Positions 38,545-48,520 are shown, counted from the stretch's first letter. The stretch: 64,000 bases of DNA from Lachnospiraceae bacterium (GCA_017431515.1 JAFRKV010000040.1:62001-126000), one strand, 5' to 3'. Made by a program: numbers and translations. Notes: a model not told the origin generated them from the letters alone.

Positions 38545-39486
38545 TTATTCGATAAATAAGTGAAGCACCTGCGCCAGTTTATCCGGGACTTCCAGCTGGG
38601 GCAGGGTCTTGCTGCCGGAAACAGAGGCAGTCTCTGCTTTGAGCGCGTATTTTTTATATTCGCCCTGTATGGGAATCATTCCTTTTCTGTCGCGACTGCC
38701 GATGATGACGATGTTATCCAGTTCTCGAAGAGCGGCGCGGATATTGGCATTCAGGAAACGTCCCCGCAGGCTGGCGAGCAGATAGCGACCGGAGCCATGT
38801 CCGCGATGCGCGGCTTCATAGTATGCTCCGACGATTCTGTCATCTACTAGCTGTGGTTTCATGTAAAACCGCTCACGGAACAAACGGAACAGGTTCTTTT
38901 CCGTGGTCTCGATATTGAATACATAGGTGCCGATGATGGGAAGCGTAATGATCGTCTTTACGAGCTTGCTCTTTCGATCGGGCTGGATCTCGGCGGTTGA
39001 GATCTTTTCCGGATTGATCAGGATCAGCTTTTCCACCTTGTCCCGATACATTCTGTCTGTCATGATCGCAGGAAAGGCAGACATCCCGCTGGCAATGAGG
39101 ATCGTCTTCTCTCCGATCACTTTTTCGATGAAACTGCCGATCATTTCTGTATAAAAATAAGTGGTATAGGTAATCGCCGGTTTATCGGATCGCCCGCAAC
39201 CGATCATATCAATGGCATAGACGGTATGATTCCGCTCCAGACGGCGGATGAGCTTTGTCCATTCGTAATTGCTGGCGCTGGGGATCAAATCATGGATCAG
39301 GATGATCGGACTGCCGGATCCCTTCACGTTGTAAAAAATATCATATTCTCTCCAAGTGAAGAAGCGACCCTTCATCGGAAGTATGTTTTTATTGTCAGCG
39401 CGGTAATCAGCGAGCCGGTTCAAAAGATAGATGGTGCCGGTGGTCATGATACCCAGAGCAACCAAAGATATGATTCTTTTTTTCAT
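38545..39486 (-). CDS. Membrane-anchored alpha/beta hydrolase
   Basis: The 313-residue protein has an N-terminal hydrophobic anchor (IISLVALGIMTTGTIYLL) and an alpha/beta-hydrolase fold: PIILIHDLIPSASNYEW (oxyanion region, HD instead of HG) and YAIDMIGCGRSDKP. The nucleophile region is LIASGMSAFP. The elbow is G-M-S-A-F rather than the usual G-x-S-x-G. A late His is hard to place (HLF near the C-terminus). It may be a lipase-like enzyme or a non-catalytic relative. The start at 39486 has GGAGGG upstream and a good promoter (39506-39534). Confidence 0.8.
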   Translation of the reverse strand: MKKRIISLVALGIMTTGTIYLLNRLADYRADNKNILPMKGRFFTWREYDIFYNVKGSGSPIILIHDLIPSASNYEWTKLIRRLERNHTVYAIDMIGCGRSDKPAITYTTYFYTEMIGSFIEKVIGEKTILIASGMSAFPAIMTDRMYRDKVEKLILINPEKISTAEIQPDRKSKLVKTIITLPIIGTYVFNIETTEKNLFRLFRERFYMKPQLVDDRIVGAYYEAAHRGHGSGRYLLASLRGRFLNANIRAALRELDNIVIIGSRDRKGMIPIQGEYKKYALKAETASVSGSKTLPQLEVPDKLAQVLHLFIE

Positions 39487-39505
39487 GTGAAACCCTCCAC
39501 CTAGC

Positions 39506-39534
39506 ATTATATCCTCATCCGCCTATTTATACAA
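39506..39534 (-). promoter_or_regulatory. Promoter of the membrane-anchored hydrolase
   Basis: On the minus strand TTGTAT (plus 39529-39534) and TATAAT (plus 39506-39511) with 17-nt spacing. Confidence 0.65.
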
Positions 39535-39675
39535 GGGATTCGTTACAATTCAGCACTTTGTGAATATACTCTACAGGGTCATCGATCAGATTTTCTGAAA
39601 AACTTTCATTTTTCTCTTTATTTTTTGAAAAAATCAGATATAATTAATATAGTACTTTAGTCACAGGTGTTTGAC

Positions 39676-40704
39676 ATGGTAAAAGAATATCTCGAAAAAT
39701 ATTTGATAGAGTTGGTCGAAGAGCGGATCCTTGTCGAGCACGAGTATACGGATTGCGAAAACAAGATCAAGGAAAATATTTCGTTTATTGCTTTATTGGA
39801 GGAAAAAAACGATCCGAACTTTGAGTCTTTTACTCCCCGTGAGGTAAATACTTCCAATAAGAAAAAGATCGCAGAGTTAAGGGAGGAACAAAAGAGATTA
39901 CTCGATCTGTCCCAGAAGAAAAAACTGGAGCTCAGTGATTTCAATGCAAAGATCGATGAATTAAATTCCGTGATCCGTGTGGCGCGGGAGGCGGAAAAAC
40001 CCGGTGATGAGCTCATCACCAACGTGGATGATAATGTGATCCTGCGAAGGAAGCTCCTGGAGACCCAGGAAGCAGAACGGCAGCGTATCGCCAGGGAGCT
40101 GCATGATTCTTCTGTACAGAGCATGACCGGGTTGGTGCATAAAGCAGAGCTCTGTTATCGTTTGATTGATATTGATCCGGTGCGCTGCAAAATGGAGCTC
40201 AAGAATATGTCGAAGTTTACGAAGGAAATTATTGATGAACTTCGGGATATGATCTATAATCTGCGACCCATGTCTTTTGACGATATCGGGATCGATACGG
40301 CGATCGAACGAAATCTTGCCAGACTTCAGGATGGTTCCGATACAAAGATCAATTATTATGTGCAGGGTTCTTCGGAGGAAATGTCTCCTGTGGTTGGGCT
40401 GACATTGCTGCGCATTATTTATGAGGCATGCAGTAATGCTGTTCATCATGCAAATGCGAAGGAAGTCAATGTACGGTTGATTTATTCGGAGGATCATATC
40501 GATCTTTCTATCGAGGATGACGGAGATGGGTTTGAGCTGGAGAATCTTCGTGTCGGAGATGACCGGACCGGTTTTGGTCTTCCGATCATGAAGGAACGGG
40601 TATTTCTCTTATCCGGAGAAATGGATATTCAGTCTGAATTAGGAAAAGGGACAACGATTACGATCACGGTTCCGCTAAAGGTGGAGGAAATGCTGCCGGA
40701 GTGA
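39676..40704 (+). CDS. Cytoplasmic sensor histidine kinase, DegS/LiaS type (HisKA_3)
   Basis: The 342-residue protein has no membrane segment. The N-terminal 130 residues form a charged coiled coil resembling the DegS sensor region. HisKA_3 carries His143 in the canonical ERQRIARELHDSSVQ. The ATPase part has the N box IIYEACSNAVHHANA and DDGDGFE, then GFGLPIMKER. It phosphorylates the NarL/LuxR-type regulator encoded 55 nt downstream. The start at 39676 has an AGG site; a GTG at 39667 is possible. A consensus TATAAT (39639-39644) lies upstream. The stimulus is presumably intracellular. Confidence 0.88.
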   Translation: MVKEYLEKYLIELVEERILVEHEYTDCENKIKENISFIALLEEKNDPNFESFTPREVNTSNKKKIAELREEQKRLLDLSQKKKLELSDFNAKIDELNSVIRVAREAEKPGDELITNVDDNVILRRKLLETQEAERQRIARELHDSSVQSMTGLVHKAELCYRLIDIDPVRCKMELKNMSKFTKEIIDELRDMIYNLRPMSFDDIGIDTAIERNLARLQDGSDTKINYYVQGSSEEMSPVVGLTLLRIIYEACSNAVHHANAKEVNVRLIYSEDHIDLSIEDDGDGFELENLRVGDDRTGFGLPIMKERVFLLSGEMDIQSELGKGTTITITVPLKVEEMLPE

Positions 40705-40759
40705 CAGACAGAGAACCTCACCTCATGCCGAATCATGCCGAAATTTGGAGGGGAGTTTT

Positions 40760-41404
40760 ATGATTAATGTCATGATTGCAGATGACCACGCTATGATACG
40801 CGAAGGTCTTCGAAATCTGCTTGAGCTCGACGGAGAGATCTGTGTCGTTGAAGAGGCATTCGACGGCGAGGATTGTATTCTGAAGCTACGGGAAAAGATT
40901 CCGGATGTGCTTTTGTTGGATATCAATATGCCGGTCATGAATGGACTGGAGGTTCTTGAACGGATTAAGGAACTCCATATGAAAGTGAAAGTGTTGGTGC
41001 TCACTGTCCATAATGAGGTGGAGTACTTACTCCGGGCGGTTGATTTGGGGATTAATGGATACCTTCTCAAAGATTCGGATTTTGATGATCTGCGAAAAGC
41101 GATCGTTACGGTTTCCCGTGGAGATACGTATATTCAGGAAAGCTTGATGCCGTTATTGGAAAGTAAGATGACACAGAGGACGGATGAAGAGAAGAAGATC
41201 GCGGATCTGACCGGACGTGAAATGGAGGTGCTGAAACACCTGGCTTACGGCATGTACAATAAAGAGATTGCGGAGACGTTACAAATCAGTGAGCGTACCG
41301 TAAAGAACCACGTATCCAGTATATTCAAAAAAATTGATGTGAATGATCGTACGCAAGCGGCAGTATTTGCTATAAGGAACCATTTGATTGATGTGCATAA
41401 ATAA
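40760..41404 (+). CDS. NarL/LuxR-family response regulator
   Basis: The 214-residue protein has a receiver domain (IADDHAMIREGL, phospho-Asp54 in LLLDINMPVMNG, Lys in GYLLKDSD). The LuxR-type helix-turn-helix has LTGREMEVLKHLAYGMYNKEIAETL and SERTVKNHVSSIFKKIDVNDRTQA (here in two parts SERTVKNHV and SIFKKIDVNDRTQA). It is the partner of the kinase just upstream. GGAGGGGAG precedes the ATG. Cloverleaf element B follows its stop by 12 nt. Targets are unknown. Confidence 0.93.
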   Translation: MINVMIADDHAMIREGLRNLLELDGEICVVEEAFDGEDCILKLREKIPDVLLLDINMPVMNGLEVLERIKELHMKVKVLVLTVHNEVEYLLRAVDLGINGYLLKDSDFDDLRKAIVTVSRGDTYIQESLMPLLESKMTQRTDEEKKIADLTGREMEVLKHLAYGMYNKEIAETLQISERTVKNHVSSIFKKIDVNDRTQAAVFAIRNHLIDVHK

Positions 41405-41416
41405 GTGGTAGACTAT

Positions 41417-41553
41417 GATTGGTCAAAAGTCACATGTCACGAAGTGACATTGTGACCTTTGCGCAAAGATCCGAGTGGACGTGCTAGCACGTCCATCCGG
41501 ATTTATGCGCAAAGTGCACATGCGATTTCATCGCATGGCACTTTTGACCAATC
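41417..41553. repeat. Cloverleaf element B: palindromic repeat with outer stem and three arms
   Basis: A 14-bp perfect outer stem (41417-41430 with 41540-41553, GATTGGTCAAAAGT) encloses three hairpins. Arm 1: 41434-41440/41444-41450 (ATGTCAC-GAA-GTGACAT). Arm 2, long: 41457-41514, starting CTTTGCGC, with a 20-bp palindrome tip at 41476-41495 centred on TGCTAGCA. Arm 3: 41519-41525/41531-41537 (CATGCGA-TTTCA-TCGCATG). The reverse complement of element D (55747-55877) has the same architecture with paired substitutions. No open frame of substance is present. It follows the response regulator gene. Confidence 0.9.
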
Positions 41554-41610
41554 TTTCTATTCTTTGACCCTTACCACCATAGATCATCCATAATCAATAC
41601 TCTCTCCGTC

Positions 41611-41626
41611 TGTTTCACGTGAAACA
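41611..41626. promoter_or_regulatory. parS site 1
   Basis: Perfect 16-bp ParB-binding palindrome TGTTTCACGTGAAACA, identical to the Bacillus/clostridial parS consensus, in the gap downstream of the two-component genes. Confidence 0.97.
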
Positions 41627-41679
41627 TTTTTCTACTGGTTGTGTGTTTCACAACTCTTTTTACAAAATATAGTAGAAAA

Positions 41680-41695
41680 TGTTTCACGTGAAACA
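41680..41695. promoter_or_regulatory. parS site 2
   Basis: Second perfect TGTTTCACGTGAAACA, 69 bp from the first. The flanks (TTTTCTAC and GTAGAAAA) are inverted relative to one another, so the two sites form a larger inverted repeat. A half site GTGTTTCACAAC lies between them (about 41642-41653). Confidence 0.97.
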
Positions 41696-41711
41696 TTCCA
41701 ATCAAATCCAA

Positions 41712-42551
41712 TTAAACTTCCATAAATGCAAGAGGCTGCAACACGATGCTTTGGATATTTCTGCGGGAGCATTCATCATGTAAAATCGAAATAGATTTTT
41801 CAGTATGATCGGCAACTCGTGGCAATCCTTTGATCTTCCCATACAAAGGTAAAAAGAAATTATCCCAGTGAAGCGGAATCACAAGAGAGGGACTGGTCTT
41901 GTCAATGGTCTCGCGGAAAAAGGAATCTTGTCTCACCCTGCCATCTCTGGAGAAGCCGCTAATCCCGAGAAAAAGTACATCTGTATCAAACCCGTCTAGT
42001 TGTCCTTCCAAAAAGTTATAGCTTGGTCTGATCAGATAATGCTTTCCCCTGTGAGTCAGATAGAAATCAAAGGACCCACCTTCTTTAAAGGCGCTTTTCT
42101 TAGCCGGTTGAATCACCGGGTGATCGATGGTTTGGCCAAGATCATCATTATACCAATGGGGTTTGGAGTGAACCGACGGCAATACCCGGATCGTGAAATC
42201 ACCAACCTCGTATTCCATATGATCTTGGAAGGAAAATAATGTTGCTTCAGGAACGCCACCGCCTCTTGCAACATTCAGTGTAGATGAAGATCCATAGAGG
42301 TTGGCGTTGCATCGCCGCGCAAAATAAGGTGCATCCAGAACATGGTCATGATGAGAGTGGGAAATAAAGATTCCACGCAATCGGTCTATGTGAAATTCTC
42401 TGATCACCCGATCCGCGACTACTTCATCAGTGGATAGCTTCCCAAATAAATATCTGCAAAGAGAAGGTCTGGTGACATGGCAGTCGAACATGATCTGGTC
42501 GATTCCGTCATCAAAAAGAAGTGTGGTGGTTCCGAAATATGTCACACGCAT
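41712..42551 (-). CDS. Metallo-beta-lactamase-fold hydrolase
   Basis: The 279-residue protein starts MRVTYFGTTTLLFDDG and carries ISHSHHDHVLDAP, the HxHxDH zinc motif, followed by VLPSVHSKPHW and late PLHWDNF. The order fits UlaG-like or related MBL-fold hydrolases (L-ascorbate-6-P lactonase branch), but the substrate is not clear. The start at 42551 has GGGGGA 6 nt upstream. The open frame extends upstream to 42824, where it would cover element C and the parA promoter, and this is rejected. It lies between the parS sites and parA on the opposite strand to parAB. Confidence 0.85.
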   Translation of the reverse strand: MRVTYFGTTTLLFDDGIDQIMFDCHVTRPSLCRYLFGKLSTDEVVADRVIREFHIDRLRGIFISHSHHDHVLDAPYFARRCNANLYGSSSTLNVARGGGVPEATLFSFQDHMEYEVGDFTIRVLPSVHSKPHWYNDDLGQTIDHPVIQPAKKSAFKEGGSFDFYLTHRGKHYLIRPSYNFLEGQLDGFDTDVLFLGISGFSRDGRVRQDSFFRETIDKTSPSLVIPLHWDNFFLPLYGKIKGLPRVADHTEKSISILHDECSRRNIQSIVLQPLAFMEV

Positions 42552-42583
42552 AAATAATCCCCCAGCAAATTTCATGATGTTGA

Positions 42584-42626
42584 GGTCAAAAGTCACAATG
42601 CCGCAAGCGGCATGTGACTTTTGACC
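42584..42626. repeat. Short palindromic element C (single-arm relative of the cloverleaf)
   Basis: A long hairpin pairs GGTCAAAAGTCAC (42584-42596) with GTGACTTTTGACC (42614-42626) and continues, after one bulged A, as ATGCCGC-AA-GCGGCAT. It corresponds to the outer stem plus one arm of elements B and D, with the long arm and the other hairpin missing. It shares the flank TGATGTTGAGGTCAAAAGT with element A. It lies upstream of the MBL gene. Confidence 0.85.
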
Positions 42627-42722
42627 CCAGCAGCATTTTATCATAGATGGACAGTGGATAACATTAAAATTCAAATACCACGAACCCATGAAAAAGATAT
42701 AGAACATTTCCCTAAAACGTGC

Positions 42723-42728
42723 TATACT
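42723..42728 (+). promoter_or_regulatory. -10 element of the parA-parB operon
   Basis: TATACT 67 nt upstream of the parA ATG; the -35 at 17-nt spacing (TAGAAC) is poor, so this is a tentative call. Confidence 0.4.
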
Positions 42729-42794
42729 GATTGCCGTGACAAAATTCATAAAAAGAGAAAAATAGAATCGATAAAACGAGCAAAGGAAGTAGGT

Positions 42795-43562
42795 ATGAGT
42801 AGAATTATCGCAATCGCGAACCAAAAGGGCGGCGTCGGAAAAACGACAACAGCGATCAATCTTTCAGCATGTCTTGCAGAAGAACAAAAGAAGGTATTGG
42901 TCATCGACCTGGATCCGCAGGGAAATGCAACTAGTGGGTTGGGAATTGATAAAGACGAGGCAGAGCACTCCGTTTATGATCTGATCCTCGGAGAGTGTGG
43001 GATTACAGAGAGTATTATGAAGACGGAGATCGAGGGTCTTTTCATCATTCCGTCCCATGTCAATCTGGCCGGTGCGGAGATCGAGCTTTTGGATGTAGAG
43101 GAAAAAGAATATGTGCTTCGCAAGTCCGTCAAGACCATCCGCGATGATTATGATTTTATCATCATTGATTGTCCCCCATCATTGAATATGTTGACCATCA
43201 ATGCGATGACAACGGCTGATACGATTCTCGTCCCGATCCAATGCGAGTATTACGCGCTGGAAGGTCTTTCCCAGTTGATTCACACCATCAATCTGGTACA
43301 GGAGCGTTTGAATGAGGATCTGATCATCGAGGGTGTTGTTTTCACCATGTTCGACGGACGGACGAATCTTTCCCAGCAGGTTGTGGAGAACGTGCGTGAC
43401 AATCTGAAAACAAAGATCTATGAGACGGTCATTCCGCGGAATATCCGCCTGGCGGAGGCGCCCTCCTACGGATTGCCGATTGAACTGTTTGATGCAAACA
43501 GCAGCGGCGCCAAGAGCTACAGGTCTTTGGCAAAGGAAATCATGGAAAGGAAGGATATCTGA
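42795..43562 (+). CDS. parA: Chromosome-partitioning ATPase ParA/Soj
   Basis: The 255-residue protein has the deviant Walker A KGGVGKTTTAINLS, switch I DLDPQGNATSGLG, Walker B DFIIIDCPPSL and the C-terminal ParA pattern RLAEAPSYGLPIELFD. It binds DNA non-specifically as an ATP dimer and is stimulated by ParB; in Firmicutes Soj also regulates DnaA. The ATG at 42795 has AAAGGAAG upstream; the longer frame is not supported. parB follows after 1 nt. Confidence 0.95.
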   Translation: MSRIIAIANQKGGVGKTTTAINLSACLAEEQKKVLVIDLDPQGNATSGLGIDKDEAEHSVYDLILGECGITESIMKTEIEGLFIIPSHVNLAGAEIELLDVEEKEYVLRKSVKTIRDDYDFIIIDCPPSLNMLTINAMTTADTILVPIQCEYYALEGLSQLIHTINLVQERLNEDLIIEGVVFTMFDGRTNLSQQVVENVRDNLKTKIYETVIPRNIRLAEAPSYGLPIELFDANSSGAKSYRSLAKEIMERKDI

Positions 43563-43563
43563 T

Positions 43564-44466
43564 ATGGCACCAAAAAAAGGCGGATTGGGAAAAGGACTTG
43601 ACTCACTGATCCCGCAGAAAGCAGAAACCGCACCAGGAAAAGGAAAGACGTCAGCGGAAGGGAAGGATATTCTGCTGGTGGATATCAATAAAATCGAGCC
43701 GAATCCGGATCAGCCCAGAAAGAATTTCGACGAAGATAAACTCATCGAATTATCAGAGTCCATCAAGCAGCACGGGATTATGAATCCGCCGCTGGTATTG
43801 GAGAAAAAAGGCTATTATATGATCATCGGCGGGGAGCGTCGTTGGAGAGCCTCCAAGATGGCAGGTCTGAAAAAAATTCCTGTCATTGTCAAGAAAGATC
43901 TGACGGATCAACAGGTTGCAGAGTGGGCGCTGATCGATAACATCCAGCGTGAAGATATCAATCCGATCGAGCAGGCGGAAGCATATCAAAAGCTCTTAAG
44001 TGATCATGACTGGACACAGGATAAACTGGCGGAGGTTGTCAGCAAGAGCAGGACGGCGGTGACTAACTCTCTTCGATTATTAAAGCTGGATGAACGTGTG
44101 CGGCAGATGGTGATTGATGAAATGGTTTCCACGGGACACGCACGGGCTCTGCTTGGCGTGACTGACGGAGAAAAACAGTTTACTCTTGCTCAGCAGATTT
44201 ATGATGAAAAAATGAGTGTCCGTGACACGGAAAAGCTGGTGAAAAAGGTGCAATCCCAGAAAGAGACCACGGATAAGCAGAAGAAGAGCACGAATCCCCA
44301 GTTAGACGCTGTGTATGCTAAGCAGGAAGAAAAAATGAAGCAGCTCTTCGGGACGAAAGTCACAATTTCCCGGAAAAACGAGAAAAGCGGGAAGATCGAG
44401 ATTGAATATTATTCACCGGAGGAACTGGAACATTTACTGGAAATGTTATACACTATAAAGAAGTAA
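43564..44466 (+). CDS. parB: Chromosome-partitioning protein ParB/Spo0J
   Basis: The 300-residue protein begins with the conserved PKKGGLGKGLDSLIP (ParA-stimulating tail). It has the ParB CTPase domain (NPDQPRKNFDED, GERRWRASKMAG), a helix-turn-helix domain (LAEVVSKSRTAVTNSLRLLKL, given as LAEVVSKSRTAVT and NSLRLLKL) and a C-terminal dimer domain. It loads at parS, clamps and spreads on DNA, and recruits SMC. Two perfect parS sites lie about 1.9 kb upstream of its start. The start at 43564 is just after the parA stop. Confidence 0.95.
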   Translation: MAPKKGGLGKGLDSLIPQKAETAPGKGKTSAEGKDILLVDINKIEPNPDQPRKNFDEDKLIELSESIKQHGIMNPPLVLEKKGYYMIIGGERRWRASKMAGLKKIPVIVKKDLTDQQVAEWALIDNIQREDINPIEQAEAYQKLLSDHDWTQDKLAEVVSKSRTAVTNSLRLLKLDERVRQMVIDEMVSTGHARALLGVTDGEKQFTLAQQIYDEKMSVRDTEKLVKKVQSQKETTDKQKKSTNPQLDAVYAKQEEKMKQLFGTKVTISRKNEKSGKIEIEYYSPEELEHLLEMLYTIKK

Positions 44467-44485
44467 GGAGTTTTAAGGGAACTAC

Positions 44486-45013
44486 ATGTTTGGAATAGCA
44501 GATTATCTCGGCATTGATCTGGATCTTGCACTGATTGTGATCGCAGCGCTTCTGGCGCTTGTTGTGATTCTGTTGATTATCACGATAGTCAATGCGGTGC
44601 ATTTAAAAAAACTGAAAGAAAGATACCGGATCTTTATGTCCGGGAAGGGGGCAAAGTCCCTGGAAGAGACGTTGATCAAACGACTGGATCAGGTGGATGG
44701 ATTGCTTGCCGCCAATAAAGAAAATGAGCGGAATATTGCGAAACTGTTTGAGAACAATCAGTTTATTTTCCAGAAGGTGGGACTTGTCAAATACGATGCA
44801 TTCAGCGAAATGGGAGGGAAGCTCTCCTTTTCCGTTGCCTTGCTGAATGAAAAAAATGACGGTTTCATCATTAACGCGATGCATTCCAGAGAGGGATGCT
44901 ATACTTATATCAAGGAAATCATTGAAGGAAACAGCATCATCGTATTGTCCGATGATGAAAAGAAGGCTTTGGATCAGGCAATGAATTCCAAACAGCCTTT
45001 GCAAAGTGAGTGA
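44486..45013 (+). CDS. DUF4446 family membrane-anchored protein
   Basis: The 175-residue protein has one N-terminal membrane helix (LALIVIAALLALVVILLIITIV, about 14-35), a coiled segment and a soluble domain with FQKVGLVKYDAFSEMGGKLSFSVALL (given as FQKVGLVKYDAF and MGGKLSFSVALL), then GFIINAMHSREGCYTYIKEI. This is the DUF4446 pattern, commonly found right after parB in Clostridia. Function unknown; the constant linkage hints at a role near chromosome segregation or the envelope (inference). Confidence 0.85.
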   Translation: MFGIADYLGIDLDLALIVIAALLALVVILLIITIVNAVHLKKLKERYRIFMSGKGAKSLEETLIKRLDQVDGLLAANKENERNIAKLFENNQFIFQKVGLVKYDAFSEMGGKLSFSVALLNEKNDGFIINAMHSREGCYTYIKEIIEGNSIIVLSDDEKKALDQAMNSKQPLQSE

Positions 45014-45022
45014 GGAAACAGC

Positions 45023-45901
45023 TTGCATCATTATCTAAGAACAGTGGGGTTTCATAACCTGAGCAGCACTAAGGAGCTGGATGCGGTTCTGGATGCGATC
45101 ATCGAAAATCCGAATCGGGAACAGACCACACAGGATGCCAAGGGAAATGAAATCGTGGAAATGACAAAAGAATACGGCCACGGCTTCGGTATTCGTTTGA
45201 TCGGACAGTACGTCGGTGAGGACGGGTTTGAGATCGATCATTATTATCCCTATTTCACCGGAAACGGTGTGACAACTGAGGAGCCGATCGAGGTGGAGCG
45301 CCATGCCGGGAATGAATCCTATGCCGGGATCTGCGATGACGTTAAGGTTGGTGTTTCCCTGATTTTCTACATCCAGAACGGCGTGGAATACATGAATGAG
45401 GTTTACCGGAACGAACAATGCTTAAATAAAGCGACGGTGACCTTATCCGGACTTTCCACAGACGGCCATATCATCATGCCCATCGCCAAACAGAAGAAAA
45501 AGGTGGAGACACCGAGACAGGCACAGGAGCGGCACAGCATCCTGGAAGCTGCGCGGGACGGCGATGAGGAAGCCATGGAAAGCCTGACACTGGAGGATAT
45601 CGATACTTACTCCATGCTTTCCCGGCGGGTCATGTATGAAGATGTGCTGAGTATCGTCGAGACCAGCTTTATGCCATATGGAATTGAGTCCGATCAGTAT
45701 CAGGTGATCGGAGAGATTCTCGATTATACCATGCAGCCGAATAAAGACACGCTGGAGGAACTGGTGATCCTGACCTTGAATTGCAATGACTTGATTTTCG
45801 ATGTGTGTATCAATCAAAAGGATCTTCTGGGGGAGCCCGCGGTAGGACGGCGTTTCAAGGGCACGATCTGGCTTCAGGGGAAGCTGAACTTTTTTGATTA
45901 A
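45023..45901 (+). CDS. DUF3881 family protein
   Basis: The 292-residue soluble protein begins LHHYLRTVGFHNL and shows EYGHGFGIRLIGQY, HYYPYFTGNGV and YEDVLSIVETSFMPYGIESDQYQVIG (given as EDVLSIVETSFMPYG and ESDQYQVIG), the pattern of DUF3881, a family found mainly in Lachnospiraceae. No catalytic motif is evident. The start is a TTG 9 nt after the DUF4446 stop with GAGGAAA upstream, suggesting one operon with parAB. Confidence 0.82.
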   Translation: MHHYLRTVGFHNLSSTKELDAVLDAIIENPNREQTTQDAKGNEIVEMTKEYGHGFGIRLIGQYVGEDGFEIDHYYPYFTGNGVTTEEPIEVERHAGNESYAGICDDVKVGVSLIFYIQNGVEYMNEVYRNEQCLNKATVTLSGLSTDGHIIMPIAKQKKKVETPRQAQERHSILEAARDGDEEAMESLTLEDIDTYSMLSRRVMYEDVLSIVETSFMPYGIESDQYQVIGEILDYTMQPNKDTLEELVILTLNCNDLIFDVCINQKDLLGEPAVGRRFKGTIWLQGKLNFFD

Positions 45902-45944
45902 AAAATGATCGCCGCTTCACATTTTTTATCCGGCGGCTTCATAT

Positions 45945-46018
45945 GTCCATATAGCTCAGCAGGATAGAGCGACCGCCTCCTAAGCGGTAGGTCGGAGGTT
46001 CGAATCCTCTTATGGACG
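45945..46018 (+). tRNA. tRNA-Arg (anticodon CCT)
   Basis: The 74-nt cloverleaf has acceptor GTCCATA/TATGGAC, D arm GCTC-AGCAGGATA-GAGC, anticodon stem ACCGC/GCGGT with loop CTCCTAA (anticodon CCT, reads AGG) and T arm GGAGGTTCGAATCCTC. CCA is not encoded. Confidence 0.95.
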
Positions 46019-46146
46019 GGAATCGGAAACAGGGATGGGACAGGAGGTTCCATTCCTGTTCTCTTTTGAAAAAAAACTATTCTAAAATTGGGAAATATGG
46101 TACGATAAAACGGAATGGGGAGTTTAGAAGCAAAGAAAGGAGAGAT

Positions 46147-46692
46147 ATGATGGGTGAAAACAAATATGCAGGAACCAAAACGGAGAAAAACCTGCGGGAA
46201 GCCTTCGCAGGAGAGTCTCAGGCACGTAATAAGTATACCTACTTTGCTTCCGTTGCAAAGAAAAACGGATATGAACAGATTGCAGCGCTGTTCTTAAAGA
46301 CGGCTGAGAATGAGAAGGAGCACGCAAAGCTCTGGTTTAAGGCTCTCGGAGAGCTGGGCACCACTGAGGAAAACCTTCTTGCTGCAGCAGAAGGCGAAAA
46401 CTATGAATGGACGGATATGTACGAGCGCATGGCCAGGGATGCGGAAGAAGAAGGATTTACGGAACTGGCGGCGCAGTTTCGCGGCGTAGCTGCCATTGAA
46501 AAAGAGCACGAGGAGCGTTACCGGAAGCTTCTGGAGAATGTGAAAGCAAAAGCGGTATTTGAAAAAAGCGGCGTGACCGTATGGGAATGCCGGAATTGCG
46601 GACACATTGTGATGGGCACATCCGCACCGGAGGAATGTCCGGTCTGCCATCATCCGCAGAGCTTTTTTGAGGTCAGAGAACAGAATTATTAA
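46147..46692 (+). CDS. rbr: Rubrerythrin
   Basis: The 181-residue protein has an N-terminal ferritin-like di-iron domain ([36 protein letters not shown]; two ExxH pairs). A C-terminal rubredoxin domain has [10 protein letters not shown] and [11 protein letters not shown]. It reduces hydrogen peroxide in anaerobes with electrons from rubredoxin or NADH-dependent reductases. The start is the first of two adjacent ATGs after AAAGGAGAG. It is followed by superoxide dismutase, making an oxidative-stress pair. Confidence 0.95.
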   Translation: MMGENKYAGTKTEKNLREAFAGESQARNKYTYFASVAKKNGYEQIAALFLKTAENEKEHAKLWFKALGELGTTEENLLAAAEGENYEWTDMYERMARDAEEEGFTELAAQFRGVAAIEKEHEERYRKLLENVKAKAVFEKSGVTVWECRNCGHIVMGTSAPEECPVCHHPQSFFEVREQNY

Positions 46693-46734
46693 GGATAATC
46701 TATTTGAGGATCCTATAGGAAGGAGTGAAGAGCT

Positions 46735-48424
<1,690 letters not shown>

Positions 48425-48429
48425 ATGAC

Positions 48430-48468
48430 AAACACCCGATCGCAGATGCCATATACGGTCGGGTGTTT
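48430..48468 (+). terminator. Terminator after the PE-repeat gene
   Basis: AAACACCCGA pairs with TCGGGTGTTT around a 19-nt loop and runs into a T tract. Confidence 0.8.
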
Positions 48469-48491
48469 TTTTATCTTTTTTAAAAAACCAC

Positions 48492-48520
48492 TTGCAATCA
48501 TGCTGTTTATATACTATAAT
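48492..48520 (+). promoter_or_regulatory. Promoter of tRNA-Lys
   Basis: TTGCAA (48492-48497) and consensus TATAAT (48515-48520), 17-nt spacer, 30 nt before the tRNA. Confidence 0.75.

Noticed and set aside
41712-42824. Reading the MBL gene from the far upstream start at 42824.
   Set aside because: It would run through element C, the parA promoter and the parA start; the ATG at 42551 has a good ribosome site.
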